64,000 nt of DNA, from assembly GCA_002049455.2 (NCBI GenBank), contig KV919144.1, forward strand, positions 1 through 64,000, written 5' to 3'. Shown here piece after piece: positions 21,517 to 31,126 of this stretch. The notes beneath the pieces were generated by a model. It was not told the DNA's origin. It ran no database searches and was given only the letters and a program-made list of their open reading frames with translations. Position 1 is the stretch's first letter, and each line of letters opens with the position of its first letter. Position numbers and translations under genes: made by a program. This DNA is from Porphyra umbilicalis. Lineage: Eukaryota; Rhodophyta; Bangiophyceae; Bangiales; Bangiaceae.

Positions 21517-24500
21517 TGGAGAGTGAGGTGATTTAGGAAGGTGACGGAGCCGCCACATCTGGATTACACGCGCGTCGCCAACGGAACACGCACCGCCTCG
21601 GTAGCACAGCGCCTCGTTAAATTGGGTCAACGAGAACTCAACATATCATTGATCCGTCCAGAGGTCGTCAGAGATGTAAAATTCCCTTCTGTCAACCTCG
21701 AGGGACCCTCCTCCAAATGTTGCTGTATCGATACCAAGACGGATCTCACGCAAGAGGGTTTCCGATATTCTGATAGACTTTGTCTGCGTGCTCCATCCCA
21801 CCGGGCGCCAGCGTGCGCCCCTCCCCTGTCGTCACTCCCACCGGTGCTTGTGTTTTCCCCCTTTGGGCGACGTCGGTCACCGCTTCGCCCCCGTCGGCGA
21901 GCGCCCATGAGGGCCCCCCGGCGACTGGTCCGCCTCCCCCCATCCGTCTTCGCTGGGCTGGCTGCTCAGCGGTTCGCTCCGCCCCATGGACTGCTTTGAC
22001 GTTGTCGGCCGGCCACGCGCGCATGAGCGCCGGCGGAGGCGGCGGTGGCAGCGGCAGCAGCAGAGGCGCAACCCCCCACATGGTCGCCGCCACCGCCTGT
22101 GCGCTGTTGGTGCGTTGCCCCAGCGCGGGGGGGGGGGCGCTGGTGGGGCGGGGGGGGGAGGAGCCGCCTCCCCCGCCACCGGAAGCTACGGTGACGGCAG
22201 CAGCAGCAGCGGCAGCAGCGGTGACGGCGGCGACGGGCGCCAAGCCGCCGGGCCCGGCCGTGGCGCTGGCGCAGCGGCGGCGCCTATTCCTCGCGGGTTG
22301 GCCCCCCCGCCACGGCCGTCCCTTGTCAAGCAGCCCGGGCCTCCGCGGCCGGGTTGGCGCCGGGCTCCCGGCCGCCGCCTGATGCCAAGCAGCCACTCCC
22401 TCCCTCCGCAGCAGCTGCGGCGGCCGGCGTCACCAAGGCCGATGCTGTACGAACCCCCGCCGCCCGTGCCACAATGCGTGTCGCGCTGGACGAGGCCGTC
22501 TAGCCCGTTCCCCCCGCCCCACCGCCGTCGGCGGCGGCGGCGGCACCTCTCCCCCCTTCCCCCCTCTCGCCGCCACCTGCACCACAGCCGCCGCTGCCAC
22601 CGCCGCTTCCACCGACGGCGTCGTTGCCGGCACTCGCGGCGACGGCGGCGGGATGGCGGCACCCCCGCCCTCCCCTCCCCCCTCCGCCACCAACACCACC
22701 ACCGCCGTTGCCACAGCCGCTTCCTCCGACGGCATCGTTGCTGGTACGGACGGCGGCGGCGGCGGGGCGGCGGCATCCGCCTTCGGGGCGGCGACTGACC
22801 AGGCCGACTCCGCGATCCCATGCGGCAGCAGGCTGCGGGCGGGGGCGGCAGCCGCGGGCCACCCCGCCTCCAAACAGACCGTCACGGGCGTCAGTGCCCC
22901 GTTCAGGGCGGGGGGTCACCCGCCCGCGGCAGTGCCCCCGGGGACGACCCCGCTCGGCGCGGCTGCTCCGCCCCCGGCCGACGGAGCTGGCACGCCCGCC
23001 GACGTCGCCGCCTCCACCGCCGCCACCGCCGCCGTGCCTGAAGACGGCACCCGCCCCCGCCACCCCATGGAGGCGAGCAGCGGCGTTCCGGGCGTGTAGA
23101 CGAGCGTCGGCGGTGGTCGGGTGGAGGAGATGGGCATAAGCCCGGCCGGCGCCGAGATGGGGGGGGGGGTCGGCCGTCCGGCGGCAATGACGTCACCGGT
23201 GGGTGCTATCGACGCGGACGCCGGGGCGGCGGCGGCGGCGGCGGCGGCGGAGGCAGAGTCGGCGGCGGCGGCGGCGGGTGCCGCCATCAGACCGGCCGCC
23301 GTCAAGGCCGCGGCGGCAGCGGTGGCGGCGGGGGCACCCACACTCGCACCTTGGGGGTGTCTGGGGAAGAGCATCGTGGGGCGGTGCGGGCGGACGCCGC
23401 CGCCACCGCCGGCGGCAGCACCGGTGACGTCCCGCTTGCGGCGCGGACGCGCCGCGGGGGGAGGACGCGCCTTCAGCCCCCCCTGCTGCTGACGTTTCGC
23501 CGCTACCGCTGCCGCGGAGCCACTCGTCGGCGCCAAGCTCGCCCCGCTTCCCCGCCCGCGCCGTGACGGCCGACAGCGCGCGCGCCTTGGCCGCCGTCAC
23601 GAACTGGGCGGATGACGAGTTTGCCTCCCCGCCACCGTCGCCACTCCCGTCGGTCCCTGCCTTGCGGCGCTCCCTGTCGGTGTGAACGCTCGCGCGTTGT
23701 TGCGGTGGCCGCCGTCTCCTCTGCCGCGGTTTGGAACTGGGCAGCGTCGGTGTCCATTCAGAACCAAAGCAGTCGCAGGGGACGCCGTACCGCGCAATTG
23801 TTGGGCGGGGGGTGGGCGAGGGGGACAGACGAAGGGCTTGCGCGGCCTGCGGTGACGGGCCACCATCCATGCCGCCGGTCGCTGCGCAAAGGGGCTTGCG
23901 CGGGGCGTCGGTGGTCGGCGGGCCGCACCTGCGCGGAGGGGCGGGAGGGGTGTGCGTGCTGCCATGGCGGCGGCGGCGCGAGCGTCGGCGCCCGTCCCGC
24001 GCGGCGCGCCCGACCAGCGGCGGTGGCGGCGGTGGCAACGCCCCGACCGCGCCACGCCGTGGTAGGTGGCGTCGCATCCGACGCGCGCGCGGGCTACGGT
24101 TTGACGCGCACCCGGGGCCGTGCGGGTGGGCTCGCCGACTCCCCCCGTCGACGGTCTGCACGGCAGCGGTGCTGCGGCAGCCGCCCGCTGGGCCGGCGCG
24201 ACGCGGCGCGGCGTGGCCGCCGCTCATGCCGGCGCAGAGCGCGCCGGCCGGCTGTCAGGTTGCGCTTTGCGGGCGGTGCTCGACGCGGACAGATTGGTGG
24301 CGTCGGTCCGGGCTGTGGCGCCGAGCGGGCGGGGCAGGGACGCCCGCCGCGCCGCGGGCAATCTTTGGCGCTGCTGCCGGGGCAGGGGGGGGGGGGCGGG
24401 TGGGTGGTGGTGCTGTGCGGCGTGCCGTTTGCCCTGTGGGCTCGGCGGCTGCGTCGGGGGGTGGCGCCGTGCGCCAGTGCACCAGCGGCGCACTTCCCCT

Positions 24501-24627
24501 TGCGTCCGAAGTGTACTTTACTGAAGGTTTGGCAGCAGGCGACGAAAGCACAGCGAAAACTTTCCACGCAGCTAGCGGGCAAGAGGTGCTCACAGCAACG
24601 CAATCGATTGTCCTCATGACCGTGACA
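21517..24627. other. GC-rich region with unassigned low-complexity ORFs
   Basis: Both strands are open in several frames. Minus-strand pieces look somewhat more protein-like: FVTAAKARALSAVTARAG near 23600, RDVTGAAAGGGGGVRPHRP near 23400 and PPISAPAGLMPISSTRPP near 23130, then an Ala/Ser-rich stretch to about 21750. They could be parts of one disordered minus-strand protein spanning 21746-23757, with frame changes at G/C runs, but no domain or start supports this. The remainder (24228-24627) shows nothing. Confidence 0.3.
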
Positions 24628-25120
24628 GCGCAGTGCTCCTTAAAACGTCGGGGCACTCACACAGCAAATCGGCACGCTTTGGACTCAAAGAACTTGTTGG
24701 CATCCTTCTTACAGTATCCTGTGGCCAGATTTTCAGCACAAGTGGTTTGCAGCAAGGTTTTGCACGGATCGCACTTGTAAAATTCACATCACAAGAAGCG
24801 TCTCGCGGCGGCGGTGCAGACTGTGAGTGCAAGAGAACACGTTTTCATGCTGCAGAACTGCGCTTCAGGGTGTGTAAAAACCGCACGTATCGAACCCTGC
24901 AAGAAACTTGCGATATGGGCGCGCCATGCTCTTCTGGTCAAGGTTCTGGAGCACTGATTGGCAGCTTACGTATCCAGGCTCTACCCACTGACCATGAAAA
25001 GACAAGATCTTGTTGCTGCACATGTTCGTACCACAAGATCTTGTGCTGCAACTTGCCGTTTGGCAAGATTTTCTTGCCAAAACGGGCTTGCGTGCGCCCA
25101 CGGTTTAAGGAGCACTGCGC
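24628..25120. mobile_element. 493-bp TIR element (MITE-like)
   Basis: Perfect 17-bp terminal inverted repeats, GCGCAGTGCTCCTTAAA at 24628-24644 and its reverse complement at 25104-25120, bound an AT-richer segment without a transposase. Inside are two near-copies of ACAAGATCTTGTTGCTGCA (about 25001 and 25033) and a small hairpin near 25061-25075 (CTTGCCGTTTGGCAAG). A clear target-site duplication was not found next to the TIRs. It fits a non-autonomous DNA transposon; the superfamily is uncertain, although CAGTG ends occur in hAT elements. Confidence 0.65.
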
Positions 25121-27214
25121 AGGTACTGTTTTTCAACACCTTTGCCCAGGCGATCCTGTCTTTCTCACCACACGGCACAACCAGCGCGCCTCGCTCCCAT
25201 CGCACCACGTCTCCCTCCCCCCACCCGCCACTGCCGTCGTGCCCAACACCCAAACAACCGCGGGCGGACGGCAACCCGTTGGCTCCCTCCCTCAACTGGG
25301 GGCCCCCATCTCCTTTGTCGTTGCGGACTTCCCTCCCCGCCCCCCATTCACGGTGCTCTGCATCCCGTCGATCGTCAGCGACCCCCCGGCACGGCACTCC
25401 GCTTTGATGGCGGCGCCCCAGGCGTTTGTGCGTGGCTCGCCTGGAATCTGACTCGGCTCTCCCTGCCGTCACAGTGTCTGTCCGCCGCGGCCAACCTGTG
25501 CATCCCGCTGCCCGCCGCGCTCTTCCCCCGTTTGGCGCTCCGCTGGGAGCTCCACCGCGGGGGCAAGGGCACTGGCGGCACCAGGGGGCGGGTGCAGCTC
25601 GCAACCACTCCCAGTAACCACTCCCAGTAACCACTCCCAGTAACCACTCCCAGTAACCACTCCCAGTAACCACTCCCAGTAGTGGGAGCCCCGCCTTTCC
25701 CCGCCGTCGGCTGTCGAAGCGGGGGCGCTCGCCGATTTTGACGGTTGGGTTCGGCGAGGCGGCGACGCGGCGTCGCTGCGCTTGCGACTGGACCGTTTTT
25801 CCCGCCCCTCGCGCGCAACGTGCATCACTGCCCTGCTCCCGCGCAGTGTGACCCCGCTTTCCGCCATTGTTGGCGTCTGTGGGCACTCTTGGTGACCGTG
25901 GCGGGCAACACCGGCGCCATGGTTGCCGCGGGGCGGGACACGCGGTCGTCCTGGGGCATGACCGTCGCCCCCGGTCGTCGGCGTTGGCCCGTCGACGACT
26001 GCTCTGAGCCGTGGCGCACGGCGCGTGCGGCCCCCCCGTTGTGCTAGGCGGCCGGCGTCGGCGCCCATCGCGCTGAGCGGTCCCGGTCCCCGTTACGACC
26101 GGGCGATGTTGACGGTCGAGACGCGTAACAGCAACTGGACGCTCGGGGCGTTCTGCGCGGCGGGCGACGCCGCCGCTCGCTCCAAGGTCACCCACGAGCG
26201 CCTGCTATTCAACCTGACCGCCCGCGCTACGTCGCAGGGCCGCTTCATGCGGTTCCAATTCACTCGTTGCTCCATGGCAACATCGGTGCGTGTCCACCAA
26301 CGGTGATGCGAGGGTGATGGTAACCCTGCGCTTGCCCCAGACCTGCTGCGGCCGCGTGTTGTGTCGGCCAGCTGAGACGCTGGCGCCGATCGATGCGGCA
26401 ATGTCCGAGGTGGATGCGTTGACGCGGGGCCGACAGTTTCTCTTTTTGACGGCTTTGCCGGCTCCGCAGCCGACGGCGGAGCGGACAGCTGCATTGTCGA
26501 CGGCGCCCCCGACCACTGAGCCGACATCCGGGCCGGCGGTTGTCCCCATGGCGGAGCTGCCGACTGCGTCGCCATGCGCCTCCCCGCCCGCGTGGTCCTT
26601 TGGCGGCGGTTGGCGGTCGTGCATGGTGGCCGCCTCTTTCGTCGCAGCGAGATGTGCAACTTGACCGTCGCGGAGCAGACGGCCTTTGCGCGTTGGGCGC
26701 CTTGGGGCTGTCGGCCGCTATGCACTCGATCCCCAAAGCCGAGGTGTACGGCGCGTGGGCGTTCATCCCGTTGCACCTGCACTCCTTGATCGGGCTGAAG
26801 GACACATAATTATTGTGCGCCTTTACGACAGAGCAGAAGTACGTGTAAGTATGACGAAAGTCTAATCAAGTCGACGTTAGACGTGAGAAGCCAACTTACT
26901 AAGCATCCTGTGCAAAGCTACGAGTGTGACTTCAGCAGGGTTGCAGGCTGTGTTCTTGCCGAAAGAAGACAGTGCCAACACCGCCGCCGTTGAGCGGCAA
27001 CTAATGGTGAGAAACGACTGTTGGGCTGAAGCGAAATGTTATTCTGGATAGTGAGACTCAGATCTGGCCTGAGCGGTTGCTCGAGACGACGCCGTGGCTT
27101 TGACCAAGCGACCTCCTGCGCTCCAGTCGCTTCACGGGTCATGAAAAACGCATAGGAGGCCAACATGAATTGACCACACCTGGCAACCTCGCTCAGATGT
27201 ACTATGTACGATGC
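25121..27214. other. Spacer with possible decayed membrane-protein gene
   Basis: Plus-strand fragments in changing frames look protein-like: APISFVVADFPPRPP (about 25300), LCIPLPAALFPRLALRW (about 25500), LGAFCAAGDAAARSK (about 26140) and AEVYGAWAFIPLHLHSL ending at a stop near 26807. They may be remnants of one membrane protein, but no family was recognised and no continuous frame exists. 26810-27214 is ordinary AT-richer spacer. Confidence 0.25.
25605..25682. repeat. 13-bp minisatellite, six units
   Basis: Six tandem copies of CCACTCCCAGTAA, the last ending in TAG. Because 13 is not a multiple of three, all frames of one strand read the same peptide cycle (on the minus strand, LGVVTGSGYWEWL). 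This explains the odd repeated peptide in several open frames. Confidence 0.9.
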
Positions 27215-27350
27215 TACAGCCGTTCTCCGAAAAATCCCGCACTCCACCAGTTGCAAAAGAGTTCCAAATCGGCCTCTACGACCCCGCAGAGGCCGATTTG
27301 GAACTATTTTGTAACAGTTGGAGTGCGGGATTTTTCGGAGAACGGCTGTA
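27215..27350. mobile_element. 136-bp fold-back element with TA ends
   Basis: Two 63-bp arms (27215-27277 and 27288-27350) are reverse complements at 59 of 63 positions, around a 10-base loop ACGACCCCGC. The outer ends read TACAGCCGTTCTCC and GGAGAACGGCTGTA, consistent with a TA target duplication flanking CAGCCG termini, as in Tc1/mariner-type MITEs. The RNA would form a long hairpin, so a small-RNA precursor is an alternative. There is no coding capacity. Confidence 0.75.
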
Positions 27351-27710
27351 TGTGGCCATTGTGTACTAATGCCATGGCAACCTCGGCTTTTTTTTTTGCA
27401 GAAGCCTGCCTTCATATGTATGTAGTTCTCTTCGACGCTCTGTGGCTTCGCTCAGACTCTGTCTTCACTCTTCCCTCCGTGCAGATGCATCAGACTGCAT
27501 GCTCGTTGCCAGTTCTGCCATCCGTGGAAGCGTACCGTGTGAGTGGAGCAGGGCATGTCCTTAGCATTGTTGACAGTAATGACAGTCGTAGACTTGCCAA
27601 ACAGCCAGTGAAATGCCTGAAGCTTTCAGTTGGCAGGCCAACCAGCTGTCACTATTCCTTAGTAGCCCTCTTCATGTAAGCCCGACTGGAAATCCCCCTG
27701 CATGCCCATG

Positions 27711-27753
27711 TGATTATAATCATCAGCCCCGTGATGTAAAATGATTATAATCA
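27711..27753. repeat. Two copies of palindrome TGATTATAATCA
   Basis: The perfect 12-bp palindrome TGATTATAATCA occurs at 27711-27722 and again at 27742-27753, spaced 31 bp (about three helical turns) centre to centre. This spacing suits two dimeric proteins on one DNA face, but it may simply be AT-rich repeat sequence. Confidence 0.5.
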
Positions 27754-27802
27754 ATAAAATCACCATGAATATAATCAAATAAAAATCACCTGCCACCTCT
27801 GC

Positions 27803-27854
27803 GTGTCACAGGCTCGGAATGGCCTCTGCCGTGGCCATTCTAAGCATGTGACAC
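27803..27854. promoter_or_regulatory. 22-bp-arm hairpin upstream of XPB
   Basis: Arms GTGTCACAGGCTCGGAATGG(CC) and GGCCATTCTAAGCATGTGAC(AC) pair at 19 of 22 positions around the loop TCTGCCGT. It sits about 230 bp before the XPB start codon. It could be a cruciform-type regulatory site or the remains of a short inverted-repeat element. Confidence 0.45.
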
Positions 27855-28078
27855 GTTCACGTGTTGGTGAATGTACGCAGGAGCGCCTCTCATGCAGCGC
27901 ATGCGGTCCGTCGCTCCCACCCCTCTGACGTGGTCTTGAAGTCAGCGGCCACGTCACCATCGACCACCTCTCAACTGTTGCTCTGTGGTGCCGCTGCCAG
28001 CTCGACTACATTTGTCTCGGCTGCTGTTCCTCCCCCCTCCGCGTTTCTTTTTCGGGTGTCGCTCCACGCGGCCAGAGC

Positions 28079-30640
28079 ATGCCCTCGAATGGTGACCGGC
28101 ACACCCGCAAACGCCGTCGCCGCCGCGATGCTGAGGCCAGCTCGGATGATGAGGAGGAGGAGGAGCCACCCCTACTGCGGCGGGCGCGAGAGGAACGGCA
28201 GGAGCTGGAGGATGACGCTCTGTTGCGCGCCACCGACGAGTTTGACCGGGAAGTGACCGAGGCGCAGGACTTTTCGACGCTTGAACTCAAGCCTGACCAC
28301 GAGGCGCGGCCGGTGTGGGTTTCCGGCGACGGGCGCATCTTTCTGGAGACCTTTTCGCCGCTGTACAAGCAGGCGTACGATTTTTTGGTGGCCATCTCGG
28401 AGCCACAGTCTCGCCCCGACGTTGTCCACGAGTACTGCCTCTCCAAGCCCGCCCTCCAATCTGCCGTGTCCGTCGGCCTAGATGGCGACTCGATTGTGTC
28501 GGTCCTGTCACGGCTGTGCAAGACCTCGCTGCCGCCAGTCGTGGCTGCCTACATCCGCAAGCATACCCGCACTTTTGGCAAGGCCAAGATCATCCTCTTC
28601 CGCGGCAAACACTACATCCAGACGTTTGAGGAGAGCGTCGCGCGGCTCTTCCTCAACGACTCGATTATCGGACCCGCGCGGGTGCTACCGACGCCTGGCT
28701 CAGAGGGCGGAGCGGTTGGTGCGCCCGGGGGGGGCAAACCCCCGGCTGGAGGGGGGGAGGTGGCGGGCGTTCTCGGCGACTCGACTGCGGGGGGGCCGAC
28801 GTGGAATGTGGAGGGCGACGGGGTAACCCTGGCGGGCCAAGACGACGCCGTCTCGGACGCTGCCATGGTTCGCTCGATGACGGCCGCGCTGGATGAGGGC
28901 ACGTCGGATGCAGCGGAGCTTGGCGGTGCCGGCCCTGACGGGCCGAGCGACGGCTCGGCACCCGCCCAGAAGACATTCTCCTTCCAGGTGCGCTCCGACG
29001 CAGTGGAGGCCATCAAGCAGCACTGTCAAAAAGACCTCAACTATCCGCTCATGGAGGAGTACGACTTCCGGGCGGACGAGCGTAACGCGTCAATCGACAT
29101 GGACCTGAAGCCGATTGCACGCATCCGGCCGTACCAGGAGAAGTCCCTATCCAAGATGTTCGGCAATGGCCGCGCGCGGTCAGGCATTATTGTCCTACCG
29201 TGCGGGGCGGGCAAGTCCCTCGTCGGCGTCACGGCTGCGTGTACGGTCAAGAAGCCGACGCTGTGCCTTTGTACCAGCTCCGTGTCGGTGGAGCAGTGGC
29301 GCTACCAGTTCGCGCTGTGGAGCACGCTGCCCAAGGAGAAGATTGGTCGCTTCACGGCCGTTGGCGGCGCCGCTGGCAGCGGCGGCGGCGGGAAGAAGGA
29401 CGCGCCCTCCTTTGTGGGCGACGTTACGGTGACAACCTACCACATGCTCGGTAACCAGAACAAGCGCTCGGCCGCCTCCATGCCCGTCCTGGAGGCACTA
29501 AAGAACAAAGAGTGGGGGCTCATGCTCCTTGACGAGGTGCACGTCGTGCCTGCAAACATCTTCCGCAAGGTGCTCATGAATGTCAATGCGCATTGCAAGC
29601 TCGGGCTGACCGCGACGCTGCTGCGGGAGGACAACAAGATTGGCGACCTGGTGTACCTGATTGGGCCCAAGCTGTACGAGGCCAACTGGCTCGACTTGCA
29701 GCGTCAGGGCTATCTTGCCACCGTGCAGTGCGCGGAAGTGTGGTGCCCAATGACCGCTGAGTTCTTCCGCGAGTACTTGTCGGGCACGCCCGGCGCTCGC
29801 AAGCTCCTCTACGCGATGAACCCCAACAAGGTGCGCTCCTGCCAGTTCCTCGTGCACTTCCACGAGGCCCGCAAAGACAAGGTCATCATCTTTTCCGACA
29901 CGCTTTTCGCGCTGGACGAGTACGCTCGGCTGCTCAAGCGTCCGTTTATCCGCGGCGACACGCCGCAAGCGGAGCGCCTCCGCATCTTGCACCTTTTCCA
30001 ACACACCCCGATGGTCAACACGATCCTGCTGTCAAAGGTCGGCGACACGTCCATCGACATCCCCGAGGCCAACGTCCTCATCCAGGTGTCGTCCCACTAC
30101 GGGTCCCGACGCCAAGAGGCGCAGCGCCTCGGTCGTATTCTTCGGCCGAAGCCGCGCGCCGGCCAAAATTTCAACGCATTTTTCTACTCGCTCGTCTCCA
30201 CGGATACGGCAGAGATGTTTTACGCCGCTAAGCGCCAAAAGTTCCTTACCGACCAGGGCTACGCCTTCAAGGTCATCACCCACCTGGAGGGCCTCGACGC
30301 CAGCCCCGACCTTTGCTACAGCAAGCGGGAGGAGCAGCTCGAGTTACTCGCGTCGGTGCTTGCCGCCGACGCGTCGGCGGCATCGGCGACGGACGCGCTC
30401 GACGAGGCAGTTGACGTTGGCGAGCGCGCGTCGATGATGCGCAACAAGGCGTCCATGGCCCACCTGTCGGGCGGAGCTGGCCGGGAGTACGCCGAGTTTG
30501 TGCGCCACGGCGGCTCTTCGCAAGTTGCCAACACCATGGCCAGAAAGGTGGCCACCCGCGTGTCGGGCGTCGACGTCGACGCGGTGATGGGGCGCGGGGT
30601 CGTGCGGCACTCGCTCTTCCGCAAGCGACTGGGCAAGTGA
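28079..30640 (+). CDS. XPB: TFIIH helicase XPB/Ssl2 (ERCC3)
   Basis: DNA helicase/translocase subunit of TFIIH, needed for promoter opening by RNA polymerase II and for nucleotide excision repair in the nucleus. The 853-residue frame is intact. It begins with a basic KRRRRR patch and an acidic DDEEEEE stretch, followed by the conserved N-terminal domain (FLETFSPLYKQAYDFLVAIS). A Gly-rich, poorly conserved insert sits at about residues 200-300. Helicase motifs follow: IRPYQEKSLSKMFGNGRARS, LPCGAGKS (Walker A, about residue 374), LLDEVHVVPA (DEVH box, about 485), GLTATLLREDNKIGDL (motif III plus the XPB RED motif), VIIFSDTLFALDEYA, and QEAQRLGRILRPK (motif VI). Length is close to the family norm of 780-850. 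There is no intron. The start has only a short basic leader before conserved sequence. Confidence 0.97.
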   Translation: MPSNGDRHTRKRRRRRDAEASSDDEEEEEPPLLRRAREERQELEDDALLRATDEFDREVTEAQDFSTLELKPDHEARPVWVSGDGRIFLETFSPLYKQAYDFLVAISEPQSRPDVVHEYCLSKPALQSAVSVGLDGDSIVSVLSRLCKTSLPPVVAAYIRKHTRTFGKAKIILFRGKHYIQTFEESVARLFLNDSIIGPARVLPTPGSEGGAVGAPGGGKPPAGGGEVAGVLGDSTAGGPTWNVEGDGVTLAGQDDAVSDAAMVRSMTAALDEGTSDAAELGGAGPDGPSDGSAPAQKTFSFQVRSDAVEAIKQHCQKDLNYPLMEEYDFRADERNASIDMDLKPIARIRPYQEKSLSKMFGNGRARSGIIVLPCGAGKSLVGVTAACTVKKPTLCLCTSSVSVEQWRYQFALWSTLPKEKIGRFTAVGGAAGSGGGGKKDAPSFVGDVTVTTYHMLGNQNKRSAASMPVLEALKNKEWGLMLLDEVHVVPANIFRKVLMNVNAHCKLGLTATLLREDNKIGDLVYLIGPKLYEANWLDLQRQGYLATVQCAEVWCPMTAEFFREYLSGTPGARKLLYAMNPNKVRSCQFLVHFHEARKDKVIIFSDTLFALDEYARLLKRPFIRGDTPQAERLRILHLFQHTPMVNTILLSKVGDTSIDIPEANVLIQVSSHYGSRRQEAQRLGRILRPKPRAGQNFNAFFYSLVSTDTAEMFYAAKRQKFLTDQGYAFKVITHLEGLDASPDLCYSKREEQLELLASVLAADASAASATDALDEAVDVGERASMMRNKASMAHLSGGAGREYAEFVRHGGSSQVANTMARKVATRVSGVDVDAVMGRGVVRHSLFRKRLGK

Positions 30641-31126
30641 GCTGGGGGTTTAGAATGGTGCTGCGCATCGCTCTCGGCTAGTTTACGCTGTCCCGTTTTT
30701 TTGCTTATGTCTTTTGTTGATGTATCATCTGTAGATCCTTTCGTTTACGCTTGGTCACGCAGTGTGTGGGCACGTATGTGCCATCCCTGTGCTATCCGCT
30801 CTTGTTCGGTTGCAAAGCCTTCATCCCTCAGACGCTCGACGCTGGGATGCACTGCAGGACATGTACCCCAGTGGGTGAAGACGACGGGAAACGCTCAACA
30901 GTACAGACGAGTGCAGAGGGTCCAAAGGGAAGTCGCGTGGAGTCACATGAGAGTACGGGATCATAAAGGAAGGAAAGGAAGCTACATGCCAAAAAAAGGA
31001 AAGGAGGCAACGGAAGAAGCACTCGACGGCTCACAACCACAGGTCGGTACTGCGGCGGGCACAATGCCACAGGAGACGTGGACCACCGCCGAGCAGGCCC
31101 CCTCCCGTCTCGTACCCGCCCGCGCC
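30641..31126. other. Spacer between convergent XPB and ArfGAP genes
   Basis: Lower-GC sequence holding both 3' ends. Short open frames only, and no RNA gene or repeat was recognised. Confidence 0.6.

Larger units (their letters stand above)
27351..28078. other. AT-rich spacer upstream of XPB
   Basis: The AT content is the highest in the window around 27700-27790. It contains two identical 12-bp palindromes and a hairpin (listed separately), and a CACGTG E/G-box at about 27858-27863. The last ~100 bp before the XPB start are probably its 5' UTR. No gene was recognised. Confidence 0.5.

Noticed and set aside
21019-21531. Gln/Glu/Arg repeat protein on the plus strand
   Set aside because: It consists only of the 15-bp minisatellite plus a few codons, with no flanking domain.
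21746-24227. Several Ala/Pro-rich proteins on both strands
   Set aside because: No start, domain or intron evidence separates coding from GC-rich shadow frames. Described as a region instead.
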